Assembly (NCBI GenBank): GCA_964608325.1
Contig: CAZSMX010000004.1
Coordinates: forward strand, 1-64,000
Reading direction: 5' to 3'
DNA from: CAZRVH01 sp964608325
GTDB lineage: Bacteria > Patescibacteriota > Gracilibacteria > Peribacterales > Peribacteraceae
Length of the DNA: 64,000 nt
The translations under genes and the position numbers were made by a program. The notes under the pieces are model-generated. The model was not told where the DNA came from, searched no databases, and saw only the letters and a list, made by a program, of their open reading frames with translations. Positions 7,579 to 16,540 of the stretch are shown one piece after another. The stretch's first letter is position 1. Each line of letters opens with the position of its first letter.

Positions 7579-8379
7579 TCAGCGTTGCTTCGGCGCGCGA
7601 ACCTTCTCGTAGATCAGGATGAGGCACAGGTTCAGGAGGATCGTTGCCACTGCGATCCAGGCATTGCTTACGGCGGAAACAGCGGCTTCCCAGGCGAGTG
7701 TCATCGGGAGCGGGAGGGCCGCGATCGATATGACGGACATCGGTATGATGAACAGCAGAACGATGAGCAGGGCCAGGTTCCCGGTGATTTTCCAGAACGT
7801 GTTACGCACCGCATCCTTGCTGCGCTTCAACGCGGCGCGGTACGCGGTGTTCTCGCCCACGACGATGACCTGGAAAAACACCATGCGGATGGCGGCGATG
7901 ACCGCGGGAAGGGCGAACAGTCCCGATACGGACAGGAGGATCGGATTCTGCGCGCTTGCCGGGCTGAAGTATGCCAAAAGCAGGATGTATGCCACTCCCG
8001 GCAGCGTCCACAAGGCGATGACGCAGGCATACAGGATGTTCGTGAGAAGCAAGGGGATGATGAACGCCTTGGCTTGGGAAGCCGTTGCCCGGAACGACGT
8101 ACGGGATCTGCCGGCCTTGGTTTGCAGCATGCGCTTGCCCGTTACCAGGACGCAGCATTGTCCCCAAACGTTCAACAGCGCCAGCAGGACGATAAGCACG
8201 ATGATGGCGATGCGCCCCTCCGCGACCATTGCCTCCGGTACCATCTTTCTCTCAATAACCGCCGTCAGTCCGTCGCTGGCGAGCATGGGCAGGAAGAGCA
8301 GCCAAAAACCGACCGACAGGAGGGCGGGTTGCTTGCGGAAGAATTCCCAGGAGGAACGGATGATGGAGATGGTTGTCAT
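7579..8379 (-). CDS. Multi-pass membrane protein of unknown function
   Basis: 266 aa with about six hydrophobic helices in pairs (for example IAIIVLIVLLALLNVWGQCC, AFIIPLLLTNILYACVIALW, GNLALLIVLLFIIPMSVIS, AWIAVATILLNLCLILIYE). The order resembles the DUF975/glycerophosphodiester-phosphodiesterase-type membrane domain seen in many CPR genomes, but no catalytic motif is seen. It precedes the patatin gene by 12 nt on the same strand, so the two may be co-transcribed. TACAAT lies 9 nt before the start. Confidence 0.6.
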   Translation of the reverse strand: MTTISIIRSSWEFFRKQPALLSVGFWLLFLPMLASDGLTAVIERKMVPEAMVAEGRIAIIVLIVLLALLNVWGQCCVLVTGKRMLQTKAGRSRTSFRATASQAKAFIIPLLLTNILYACVIALWTLPGVAYILLLAYFSPASAQNPILLSVSGLFALPAVIAAIRMVFFQVIVVGENTAYRAALKRSKDAVRNTFWKITGNLALLIVLLFIIPMSVISIAALPLPMTLAWEAAVSAVSNAWIAVATILLNLCLILIYEKVRAPKQR

Positions 8380-8476
8380 AGCCGTGCAATTGTAACATTG
8401 ATGTTATTGCAGGTGAAAGACGGTTTTTAAGGCCTTTTCTTGCAAGGAGGAATCGTATCGAAGATACTATGCAATT

Positions 8477-8614
8477 ATGAGCCAGCCACAAACGTGCGTC
8501 ACGTGCCATATGGCGCGAGAGATCTGCCCCGATTGCGCAGGCCAGATATGCAGCGAGGAATGTCCGGATCAGACATGCGTCTGCATGATCGAACGGGAGC
8601 CCGTGGAAGAGTGA
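8477..8614 (+). CDS. Cysteine-rich mini-protein (45 aa)
   Basis: MSQPQTCVTCHMAREICPDCAGQ.. contains eight cysteines, with CxxC pairs at 7/10 and 17/20 and further Cys at 25, 29, 34 and 36. The spacing suggests a small zinc- or Fe-S-binding knuckle. The acidic tail REPVEE ends 3 nt before the convergent NIF3-like gene. Function unknown; it could be a rubredoxin- or ribosome-associated type zinc protein. Cys periodicity makes chance unlikely. Confidence 0.55.
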   Translation: MSQPQTCVTCHMAREICPDCAGQICSEECPDQTCVCMIEREPVEE

Positions 8615-8617
8615 CCC

Positions 8618-9580
8618 TTATTTGCGCTTCACGCGGATGAATCCTGACACGGGCAGGACGTCGAGCTTCTTTTCTTCCTTCTGCAAGATGTCCAGAAGGA
8701 GGTTTACGCCCGCCGCGTCCGATGCCATGTGGCTGCACTGGATCATATTCAGGTTGAACTTGCGGCCCACTTCCACTTCCTTCTCCGTGAAGTGCATGCA
8801 GAGGATGGTACCCACGCCCGCGTGCGCCTGCTGCTCGATCATTTCCTCGGGGCCGTTGGTACCGCCGGTGAAGCCCGTCGCCACGATTTTTCCGGGGCGG
8901 CCGGAGCTGGATCCGTTCACGATGAACGAGGGATTGCCTTTCTTGGCGTAGTAGTTGTACTCCGGCATATCGTTGATGGCGTTGACGATGCTGCCGAGAT
9001 CATCCCATTCCTTCTGGCAGATGTTCTTTTCCATGTGCCTCCAGATGAGGTTGTCGGTGACGGTGTGGCAGGTGAAAGCGGGGATGCCCAGCAGTTCCGC
9101 GGCACGCTCCGTGCGCAGGATGTTGTCCGCATGGATGGCCCTCCAAATGCGCTCCATGCGCGGCCTAAGGAGGAAATCTCCTTGGTTGATCGGCACGCCG
9201 GCGGCATGCGCCACGTCCGCATTCAGCGGCATGACCTTGTCCAGGTCCGCGAGCGCGCGGCCCTCCGGGTGGTGGATCATGATGGCGTCGATCTTCTCGC
9301 CCTTCTCGCGCAGCCTGTCGGCCAGGAGGATTTCGGGAGTTTCGATGTCGATGCCGATCATCAGGCGCGTGACTTCCTCGTCGCCGGTACCGTTGATGAT
9401 GCGGGAATCGTGGTATGGGTTCCAGGTGCGTTCCTCGTCGAAGAATTCCTTCTCCTTTCCTTCCGCTTTTTTCAGGCGGTCCGCCTGTTTCTTCAGTTGC
9501 TTATCCAGGTATTTCTTGCCGCGGATGTCCGCGTCCATGCCGATTTCGATGGTGCGCTTGTAGAGTTTGGAGAGCTTCAT
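8618..9580 (-). CDS. NIF3-family (DUF34) dinuclear-metal protein
   Basis: 320 aa. NIF3/YbgI-type proteins bind two metal ions. Candidate ligands are visible in AIMIHHPEGRALADLD, in the central segment GIPAFTCHTVTDN, and near the end in GTILCMHFTE and MIQCSHMASDAAGVNLLLD. The N-terminal ~60 residues are a lysine-rich helical extension. The molecular function of the family is unsettled. The upstream spacer holds the hairpin that probably terminates acd. Confidence 0.75.
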   Translation of the reverse strand: MKLSKLYKRTIEIGMDADIRGKKYLDKQLKKQADRLKKAEGKEKEFFDEERTWNPYHDSRIINGTGDEEVTRLMIGIDIETPEILLADRLREKGEKIDAIMIHHPEGRALADLDKVMPLNADVAHAAGVPINQGDFLLRPRMERIWRAIHADNILRTERAAELLGIPAFTCHTVTDNLIWRHMEKNICQKEWDDLGSIVNAINDMPEYNYYAKKGNPSFIVNGSSSGRPGKIVATGFTGGTNGPEEMIEQQAHAGVGTILCMHFTEKEVEVGRKFNLNMIQCSHMASDAAGVNLLLDILQKEEKKLDVLPVSGFIRVKRK

Positions 9581-9644
9581 GATGCGTTGGGAATGATGGA
9601 ATGTAGGGTACGGATAAGTGCGGGCGAGGGAAAGGGAAATCTTT

Positions 9645-9699
9645 AAAAAAGGGTTAGGATTAGGGTTGGGAACGGCAAAATAACCCTATCCCTAACCCC
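9645..9699 (-). terminator. Terminator of acd, stem made of TTAGGG-like words
   Basis: On the minus strand, GGTTAGGGATAGGGTT and AACCCTAATCCTAACC form an imperfect 16-bp stem (two central mismatches) directly followed by TTTTTT (9650-9645). It lies just after the acd stop. Confidence 0.8.
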
Positions 9700-9712
9700 A
9701 CTCCTTACCCTA

Positions 9713-11776
9713 TCAATCCACGATGATCTTCACATCCGCGATCGTGATGCCCCCCGGCGACACCAGTACCGGGTTGAGGTCCAACTCGCGGATGCGGGGG
9801 CAGTCGCACATCATCTCGGATACCTTCACGGTCAGCTGCGCCAGCGCATCGATATCGCTCTGGGACTTTCCGCGCATGCCGCGCAGTAGTTTCCAAGAGG
9901 TCAGTTCGCGCAGCATGTTGTAGGCCTGTTCGATCGCGACCGGCCCGATGCGTACTGCGGCGTCTTTGAAGAGTTCCGTGTAGATGCCGCCGAGTCCCGC
10001 CATGATGAGGGGGCCGAACGCCGCGTCGCGTATGCCTCCGACGATGAACTCGTCGCCTATGGGCAGGAATTTTTGGATGAGCACTCCCTCCGCGGCCGCG
10101 TCCTGTGCATTTTCACGCACGTTTTTCAGGATGCGATCGTAGGCTTCCTCTACTTCCGCCGCGGTTTTCAGGTTCGCGGCCACGCCGCCCACGTCCGTCT
10201 TGTGGACGATGTCCGGGGAGCTGATCTTCGCGATGACGGGGTAACCGATCTTTTCCGCGATGGCGATCGCTTCCGCCCGCGTGCGCGCGACGGATTGTGC
10301 GGGGAGCGGGAGGCCGAACAACGCCAACAGTTCCTTGGATTTTTCCTCCGACAAGAGGCCCGAGGTTCCCTCCAAAATCGCCGAGGCTTGCGCGGCGTGC
10401 CCGTCGACGGGGCAGGCAGACACTTCTTCCTTGTCCCTGCTTCGGCGCAGCGCCGAGATGGCGCGTACCGCGCGTTCGGGGGTGTCGAAGACGGGAATGC
10501 CGTGCGAGCGCAGCGCCTTGCGGGCGTCTTCCACTAGGGGGCCGCCCATGAAACACGTCACCACCGGCATGAGGGGCGAGTGCTTCATGATGCGGACGAT
10601 GGCATGCGCGATCTCCTCCGCCGGCGTCATGATTTGCGGCGTGAGGATTACCACCAATCCGTCGATGCCGCTATCGTCGCGGCATGCGGTCAGGGCGGCT
10701 TCGTACCGGTCCGTCTTCGCGTCCCCGATAATGTCGATGGGATTCTGGATGGAAGCCGTGGCCGGCAGGGCGGCGCGCAGCGGTTCCAGGTTTTCGGGTG
10801 CAAGCAAGGGGAGCAGCAGGTCCGCTTTTTCCACGTAGTCCGAGGCCAGGATGCCCGGTCCTCCCGCGTTCGTGATGATCGCGATGCGGTCGGTGAGCAG
10901 GGGCGGCTGGGACGAGAGCGTGGTCAGGAGATCCAGGAATTCATCCATGTTGTGGGCTCTCCGGATACCCGATTGGATGCACAGCGCGTTGATGGCTTCC
11001 TCGGATCCGGCCAGCGCCCCCGTGTGGGACGCGGCCGCCTTGCGGCCCAGTTCCGAGACTCCGGATTTCAGGAGGACGATGGGCTTTTTCGAGGCGACCC
11101 GACGCGCGATTTCCAGGAAATCCCTGCCACGCTCGATGCTTTCCAGGTACATGCCGACGACCGTGGTCTCCGGATCGCGTTCGCACATTTCCAGGTAGTC
11201 GCATTCGTCCATCACGGTCTTGTTTCCGATGGAGAACACCGATGCGAAACCAAGTCCCAGCGTCGGAGCCAGGTCCATGATACCCACGGCCGTCGCGCCG
11301 GACTGGCTGATGAGCGTCACGTTGCCCTTCGGCGGGAGGTTCTTCGCGAACGACGCGTTCATGTTGAGGGACGTCCTCAGTACGCCCAGGCAGTTGGGTC
11401 CCACGACGGAGATCCTGTGCGTCTTCGCGATCTCTTTCACTTGTGTTTCCAATGCCATGCCCTCGTCCGAGTGCGACTCCTTGAACCCCGCGGTGATGAC
11501 CACCACCTGCTTGATTCCTTTCTCCCCGCATTCCGTCAAAGCGCCAGGAACTGCCGGCGCCGGGATGACGATGACCGCCATATCCACCGTGCCCGGGATG
11601 TCCCTTACGGATGCGTACGTATTGAGTCCTAAAATCGTCCCGCCTTTGGGGTTCACGGGGTAGATCTTTCCCTTGTATTCCTCCGTGACGAGGTTGTACA
11701 CGATGTCATGCCCCACCTTTCCGGGCGTGGCCGAAGCACCGATGACCGCGATGGAGGAAGGGGAGAATTCGGACAT
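9713..11776 (-). CDS. acd: Acetate-CoA ligase (ADP-forming), fused alpha-beta
   Basis: 687 aa. Converts acetyl-CoA + ADP + Pi to acetate + ATP + CoA, the substrate-level ATP step of many fermenters. Order: CoA-binding Rossmann domain (IAVIGASATPGKVGHDIVYNL), ligase-CoA domains with the phospho-histidine loop AASHTGALAG (His251), then an ATP-grasp beta part (GYPVIAKISSPDIVHKTDVGGV, GVLIQKFLPIGDEFIVGGIRD, RELDLNPVLV). The start at MSEFSPSS is preferred because an extended -10 (TGCTATAAT) ends 7 nt upstream of that ATG. Divergent from flavodoxin-korA, completing an oxidoreductase-to-ATP module. Confidence 0.94.
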   Translation of the reverse strand: MSEFSPSSIAVIGASATPGKVGHDIVYNLVTEEYKGKIYPVNPKGGTILGLNTYASVRDIPGTVDMAVIVIPAPAVPGALTECGEKGIKQVVVITAGFKESHSDEGMALETQVKEIAKTHRISVVGPNCLGVLRTSLNMNASFAKNLPPKGNVTLISQSGATAVGIMDLAPTLGLGFASVFSIGNKTVMDECDYLEMCERDPETTVVGMYLESIERGRDFLEIARRVASKKPIVLLKSGVSELGRKAAASHTGALAGSEEAINALCIQSGIRRAHNMDEFLDLLTTLSSQPPLLTDRIAIITNAGGPGILASDYVEKADLLLPLLAPENLEPLRAALPATASIQNPIDIIGDAKTDRYEAALTACRDDSGIDGLVVILTPQIMTPAEEIAHAIVRIMKHSPLMPVVTCFMGGPLVEDARKALRSHGIPVFDTPERAVRAISALRRSRDKEEVSACPVDGHAAQASAILEGTSGLLSEEKSKELLALFGLPLPAQSVARTRAEAIAIAEKIGYPVIAKISSPDIVHKTDVGGVAANLKTAAEVEEAYDRILKNVRENAQDAAAEGVLIQKFLPIGDEFIVGGIRDAAFGPLIMAGLGGIYTELFKDAAVRIGPVAIEQAYNMLRELTSWKLLRGMRGKSQSDIDALAQLTVKVSEMMCDCPRIRELDLNPVLVSPGGITIADVKIIVD

Positions 11777-11868
11777 TCCTATCATTATAGCATTTTTCGG
11801 GTGTTTTTGCCACATCGAGAAGGCCACTTTTTGCCCTCCGTACTGCGGTTTCGCGTACACTGATCCCC

Positions 11869-12330
11869 GTGCCAAAAGTCTTCGTTGCGTATGCTTCCAC
11901 GGCCGGCCATACCGAGTATGTCACGGATATCCTGATGAATGTCCTTCAGGGGGGTGGCGGCGTCACGGCGGAACGCAGGCGGGCCGAGCTTTGTGCTCCC
12001 GAAGATTTGTTGAAGGGGGATATTCTTCTGCTTGCCTCGGGCACATGGAACACGGGTGGAGTGGAGGGGCAACTGAACCCGCACATGCATGCGCTTTTAA
12101 AGGAGAAGTCCGGGAGGGCGGATTTGAAAGGAAAGAAGGTCGCCTGCATCGCGCTCGGCGACGATCGGTACCGTTACACGGCCGAGGCGCGGGTGCATTT
12201 GGAAGAATTCGTCCGGACGCACAACGGGACATTGCTCATGGATTCCCTCGTCATCGTGAACGAGCCGTACGGACAGGAGGGCAAAGTGCGCGAGTGGGGC
12301 AAGAAATTCCTTTCCGCCGCTTCGAAATGA
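11869..12330 (+). CDS. Flavodoxin (GTG start)
   Basis: 153 aa. FMN-binding loops are visible: phosphate loop ASTAGHTEYV (residues 8-17), the second loop SGTWNTGG, and ALGDDRYRY. A small electron carrier that can replace ferredoxin. TACACT ends 7 nt before the GTG. Its stop overlaps the korA start (ATGA), so the carrier and the oxidoreductase are translationally coupled, which suggests it is the electron acceptor of KorAB. Confidence 0.92.
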   Translation: MPKVFVAYASTAGHTEYVTDILMNVLQGGGGVTAERRRAELCAPEDLLKGDILLLASGTWNTGGVEGQLNPHMHALLKEKSGRADLKGKKVACIALGDDRYRYTAEARVHLEEFVRTHNGTLLMDSLVIVNEPYGQEGKVREWGKKFLSAASK

Positions 12331-14072
12331 CACGCGTCGCGATCAAAGTCACCGGCGCGCAGGGGCAGGGGGTTAACTCGGTCGGGGAGATCGTAGGCAA
12401 GGGGTTGAAGCGAGCGGGCTACTGCGTCTTCGGCTACCGCGAATACAACTCGCTTATCAAGGGCGGCCACAGCAGCTACCAGGTTGATGTCAGCAATGAG
12501 CGCGTGGAATCCACGAAGGAAAAAGTGGAGGTATTGGTGTGTTTCAACCACCACGGGTTGGAGTTGAACACGCACGAGGTGGAGGATGGCGGCATCATCA
12601 TTCACCAGACGCCCGACTGGACGTTCCCGAAGGCCATCGCCGCGTCGCTCGAGGAGCGAAACATCAAAGTGGTGGAACTGACGACCGACGCTATTTTGAA
12701 GGAAATCAACGCGAAGCCGATCCTCGGCAACGTGCTCGTCACGTCCGTGGTGTGGTCGCTTCTGAATCAGGATGCGAAAGCACTCAAGACGCTCGTCGGC
12801 GAGCAGTTCGCGAAGAAGAAAGACCTATTGGAGTTGAATTACCTGTGCATTGAAAAGGGCTTCCAATTCAAGGAAAAGTCCATTCCCGGATTCGCGGTCG
12901 CATTGCCTCCGGCGGATGCCAGGTGGAAGGATTGCCTGCTGCTCACGGGCAGTCAGGCGATGGGGCTCGGGGTGGTGCATGCGGGCGTGCGCTTCTACGC
13001 CGGTTACCCCATGACGCCGTCGTCGCCCCTCCTCAGTTACATCGCGGACATCCAGAACGAAACCGGCATGGCCATCAAGCAGGCGGAGGACGAGATCACG
13101 GCCGTGCAGATGGTGAGCGGAGCGATGCATATGGGAACGCGCGCGCTGACGGGTACGTCCGGCGGGGGATTCGATCTGATGACCGAGACCTTGTCGCTCA
13201 ATGCGATGATCGAGAACCCGAGCGTGATCGTCCTCGCGCAGCGGCCCGGCCCCGCGACGGGGCTGCCTACCTGGACGGGCCAGGGTGACTTGAACCTGGC
13301 GGTGTTTTCCGGGCACGGGGAATTCGCGCGATGCGTGGTCTCCGCGTCCGACGCGCATGACAGTTTCCACCTCGTGAACGACGCATTCAACCTTGCGGAG
13401 GAATACCAGATCCCCGTCGTCCTCATGACCGACAAGCAGCTTGCGGAAGCCATTTGCACGCAGGCGCCCTACGACCAGAAAAAGACGCGCATCAACCGCG
13501 GCCGCCTCGTGACGGGGGCGAAGGAATTGTCCGCCCTCGAAAGCTCGGACCGCTACGACCCCTTGGCGAAAGGCGGTATTTCCGCACGTTGGCTTCCGGG
13601 GTCCAAGGCGGCGACGTACGTGGCGCAGGGCGACGAGCACCGGGCCGACGGAAGCGTGGACGAGGGCGCGGAGAACGCGCGCCTGCAGATGGAGAAGCGC
13701 ATGAGAAAGATGCAGGTGCTGAAGGCGGCCTTGCCCGAGCCCGAACTCTTCGGCCATCAGAATCCCGACCTGCTCCTCGTCAGCTGGGGCAGCAACAAAG
13801 GCGTGATCCTGGACGTGCTCGCCGATCCCATGTTCCAAAGCAGGCGCATCGGGTACCTGCATTACACGTACCTGTGGCCGCTGAAGACGGAGCTGCTCGA
13901 ACGGCTTTCCAAAAAGGCAGGCAAGATGGCCATCATCGAGTGCAACCATGAGTCCCAACTACGAAAGCTCATCCGCATGGAGTGCGGACTCGACATCCCG
14001 ACGAGTATCCTCAAATACGACGGCCGCCCCTTCTTTTTCGAAGAGCTTCGCGACATCCTTTCCACCCAATGA
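12327..14072 (+). CDS. korA: 2-oxoacid:acceptor oxidoreductase, fused gamma-alpha subunit
   Basis: 581 aa. The N-terminal ~200 residues are the gamma domain (VAIKVTGAQGQGVNSVGEIVG); the rest is the alpha domain, with YAGYPMTPSSPLLSYIA, QAEDEITAVQMVSGAMHMG and GTSGGGFDLMTE forming the pyrimidine side of the TPP site. With KorB it oxidatively decarboxylates a 2-oxoacid to acyl-CoA. Whether the substrate is pyruvate, 2-oxoglutarate or a branched-chain acid cannot be read from sequence; acd next door favours an acetyl- or acyl-CoA product. The beta subunit is 2.5 kb downstream, behind two SLH genes. Confidence 0.93.
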   Translation: MTRVAIKVTGAQGQGVNSVGEIVGKGLKRAGYCVFGYREYNSLIKGGHSSYQVDVSNERVESTKEKVEVLVCFNHHGLELNTHEVEDGGIIIHQTPDWTFPKAIAASLEERNIKVVELTTDAILKEINAKPILGNVLVTSVVWSLLNQDAKALKTLVGEQFAKKKDLLELNYLCIEKGFQFKEKSIPGFAVALPPADARWKDCLLLTGSQAMGLGVVHAGVRFYAGYPMTPSSPLLSYIADIQNETGMAIKQAEDEITAVQMVSGAMHMGTRALTGTSGGGFDLMTETLSLNAMIENPSVIVLAQRPGPATGLPTWTGQGDLNLAVFSGHGEFARCVVSASDAHDSFHLVNDAFNLAEEYQIPVVLMTDKQLAEAICTQAPYDQKKTRINRGRLVTGAKELSALESSDRYDPLAKGGISARWLPGSKAATYVAQGDEHRADGSVDEGAENARLQMEKRMRKMQVLKAALPEPELFGHQNPDLLLVSWGSNKGVILDVLADPMFQSRRIGYLHYTYLWPLKTELLERLSKKAGKMAIIECNHESQLRKLIRMECGLDIPTSILKYDGRPFFFEELRDILSTQ

Positions 14073-15262
14073 CCATGAAAAAACTTTCCATCCTCCTTCT
14101 CTCCACCCTCCTGTGCGCGCAGGCCGTGTCCGCCGCATCATCTTCGTCCAAGTCCTCCGCGAAGGCCGATGCCACCGCGGCATGGAAAACGGCCAACGAT
14201 TACTTCATAGGCAAGAACGTCCTTCCTCCCGTTTCCGGCGATCCCGTCATCACCCGCGCGGAGCTTGCCGACGCACTCGTGAAACTCACGGGGAACGTGG
14301 TCGACAAGGGCTACGGCAACTGCTTCAACGACGTGCACGAGGAAGCGTTCGCCCCTGCCGTGTGCTTCGCCGCGAAGCAGCAGTGGATGGACGGCGGCAA
14401 GGACGGCAAGTTCAGCCCCAATAGTCCCGCCACGTTCGGCGCGGCGCTCCAGGCGATCATCCGTTCCGCACGCCTCCCCGCGGTAGCGGGACGCGGGTCG
14501 TGGTTCGTGCCGTTCGTGAACGCCGCCATCAAGGAAGGCATCATCGACAAGGCGGACTATACGAAGAAGGTCGACGTCCAGCTTACCCGCGGGCAGCTGG
14601 TCACCATGCTGTACCGACTGCAATTGGGACTCAGGATGATTAGCATTCCGGTGGGCGCAAGCTGCATCCCCAGCGGCGCGAATTCGGTGTCGCTCAAGGA
14701 CGGGTCCATCGTCGTTACCGACGGCGTCACGAGTTGCACCGTCGCGGCCGATCCCTTGGCGAAGACGGACCCCGCGAATCCGAACAAGAAGCTCACGGGT
14801 CTCGCCCCGTCCGTGGAGGCCTCCAACACCGCGGACACCGTCCCGATGATCGAGAAGCGCGCGTACTTCCTGTCGACCAACGGCGACTACTGGCTGCCGC
14901 ACGTGTGGGAGCTGGACCTGAAAAAGGGCACGCTGAAGCAGATCCTGAATACCGAGGCTCCGGGCGCCGTGCGCGTCTCGCCGAAGTACACGTTCCTCAG
15001 CTACGTCGGCAGCAAGGGCGTGGACATGCGCGCCATGTACCTCAAGACCGGCCTCAGCAAATCCGTCCGCTTGCTCACCACGCAGATCACTTTCCTTAAG
15101 TCCCTCACGATGTCTCGCAACGTATTGATGTCGGATTACATCACCATCGATAGCAACGAGACACTTCTCTACAACGTTTACAACATGCGCGATAGCAGCC
15201 TCTTCCAAGGCAAGATCTCCGCGCGTCTCGACAAACTCTTCAACGTCCGCCCCGGTAAATAA
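14069..15262 (+). CDS. Secreted SLH-domain protein
   Basis: About 397 aa with a signal peptide (MKKLSILLLSTLLCAQAVSAAS, cleavage after VSA). Three weak S-layer-homology units follow: ITRAELADALVKLTG, FNDVHEEAFAPAVCFAAKQQWMDGG.., and SWFVPFVNAAIKEGIIDKADY with LTRGQLVTMLYRL. The C-terminal half is beta-rich without a known family. SLH domains usually bind the protein to cell-wall polymer. The start overlaps the korA stop (ATGA at 14069); ATG 14075 is equally possible. Confidence 0.8.
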   Translation: MTMKKLSILLLSTLLCAQAVSAASSSSKSSAKADATAAWKTANDYFIGKNVLPPVSGDPVITRAELADALVKLTGNVVDKGYGNCFNDVHEEAFAPAVCFAAKQQWMDGGKDGKFSPNSPATFGAALQAIIRSARLPAVAGRGSWFVPFVNAAIKEGIIDKADYTKKVDVQLTRGQLVTMLYRLQLGLRMISIPVGASCIPSGANSVSLKDGSIVVTDGVTSCTVAADPLAKTDPANPNKKLTGLAPSVEASNTADTVPMIEKRAYFLSTNGDYWLPHVWELDLKKGTLKQILNTEAPGAVRVSPKYTFLSYVGSKGVDMRAMYLKTGLSKSVRLLTTQITFLKSLTMSRNVLMSDYITIDSNETLLYNVYNMRDSSLFQGKISARLDKLFNVRPGK

Positions 15263-15283
15263 TACATCCTTCCCTTTCTTCTT

Positions 15284-16537
15284 ATGAAATATTCATCGCT
15301 TCTGCTGGCCGTAGCCATGCTGTTGCCGGCCACTGCATCCGCTGCGTTTCCGGATGTCGATGCCTCGCATGAAAACGGCCGTGCCATCGAGTACCTGCAG
15401 GAGAAGGGGATCATGACCGGTTATCCCAACGGCACGTTCGGCCCGGACCGCCACCTGAGCCGCGCGGAACTGATGAAAATTCTCGTCGAGTCCTCGGTCG
15501 GCACGCCGCTCCCGTCATATGCCCGGCAATGTTTCCCGGATATCGAAGTCGATTCTTGGTACGCGGCGTACGTGTGTTACGCGAAGGACCAAGGATGGGT
15601 ATCTGGTTATCCGGATGGTACGTTCCGCCCTTCACAGGATGTTTCCATGGTCGAAGCGGTGAAAATGCTGGTGAATGCCCGCGGGTACGTGGTGGCCGAA
15701 CCGACTATTGAAAACGGCGTAAAGGAAGAATGGTTCATGCCGTACATGTTCGCAGGATTGAGAAGCTACGTCCTGTCCAGTGAAACGTACTTGGCGCAGG
15801 ATCCCGGTGAGAATTACGACGATCCGATCACCCGCAAGCGCATCGCGGAGTTCATTTACCGTGCGCTCTGGAACGACGGCCAGTTATCGTTGCATTTTGA
15901 TTTGAACTCGCAATGCAAACCTGCCGACATTGTTTCTATAAGGTTGGGGGGCAAGTCGTATGACTATCCAGATTTTATCGCTACGATGCGCGACGGTACG
16001 GATTGCACGCTAGCCACGGATGTGAATCCCTTATCCCGCGTTAGCAAGCATCTTGTCTGGGGGATCATGGAAGTTGCTACGAATAGGGGAGGCCAATGGG
16101 CAAATTACGTACAGGACGGCAAAGCGTATTTCACGGCTATCTGCGAGTGCGATGGAGGCGACTTGCCTGGTTTTTTCGAATTAGATTTACACACGGGCGC
16201 ATTCGACGAGTTCCTTGCCGACGGTCGATACATATCCGAGGATTACAGATACTTTGCCGGTTTCGAAGGAGATACGTTCGGCGTGATACGAGTTTATGAT
16301 CGAAAAACCAGGACTGAGAAAGCCGTCGTTACCCTAGAGTGGCCGCTGACGCTGGCAAATGATTATGTTGCAGGCGGAGGTATCGCAGGCGGATTCTTTG
16401 CCGGAGACGCTTTTTTTGAGAAGAGTGTCTTCAAGTACACGGTCTATCATGCGGGGCAGCAGACCCCGGGCGAGACGGGTACGTATGAATATTTTCAACA
16501 ACGGTCCGTTGATCTCAATGAATTCTTTGGCCAGTAA
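15284..16537 (+). CDS. Secreted SLH-domain protein, second copy type
   Basis: 417 aa with a signal peptide (MKYSSLLLAVAMLLPATASA) and two textbook SLH units: FPDVDASHENGRAIEYLQEKG with TGYPNGTFGPDRHLSRAELMK, and FPDIEVDSWYAAYVCYAKDQG with SGYPDGTFRPSQDVSMVEAVK; a third, weaker one follows (ITRKRIAEFIYRALW). The C-terminal ~230 residues are unassigned, with an acidic and aromatic character. Base composition falls towards AT in its second half compared with korA and korB. It ends 3 nt before korB. Confidence 0.88.
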   Translation: MKYSSLLLAVAMLLPATASAAFPDVDASHENGRAIEYLQEKGIMTGYPNGTFGPDRHLSRAELMKILVESSVGTPLPSYARQCFPDIEVDSWYAAYVCYAKDQGWVSGYPDGTFRPSQDVSMVEAVKMLVNARGYVVAEPTIENGVKEEWFMPYMFAGLRSYVLSSETYLAQDPGENYDDPITRKRIAEFIYRALWNDGQLSLHFDLNSQCKPADIVSIRLGGKSYDYPDFIATMRDGTDCTLATDVNPLSRVSKHLVWGIMEVATNRGGQWANYVQDGKAYFTAICECDGGDLPGFFELDLHTGAFDEFLADGRYISEDYRYFAGFEGDTFGVIRVYDRKTRTEKAVVTLEWPLTLANDYVAGGGIAGGFFAGDAFFEKSVFKYTVYHAGQQTPGETGTYEYFQQRSVDLNEFFGQ

Positions 16538-16540
16538 CCC

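Noticed and set aside
6844..8430. A 528-codon open frame antisense to patatin and the membrane protein
   Set aside because: Shadow; the minus strand has the GSSMG motif and hydrophobic helices.
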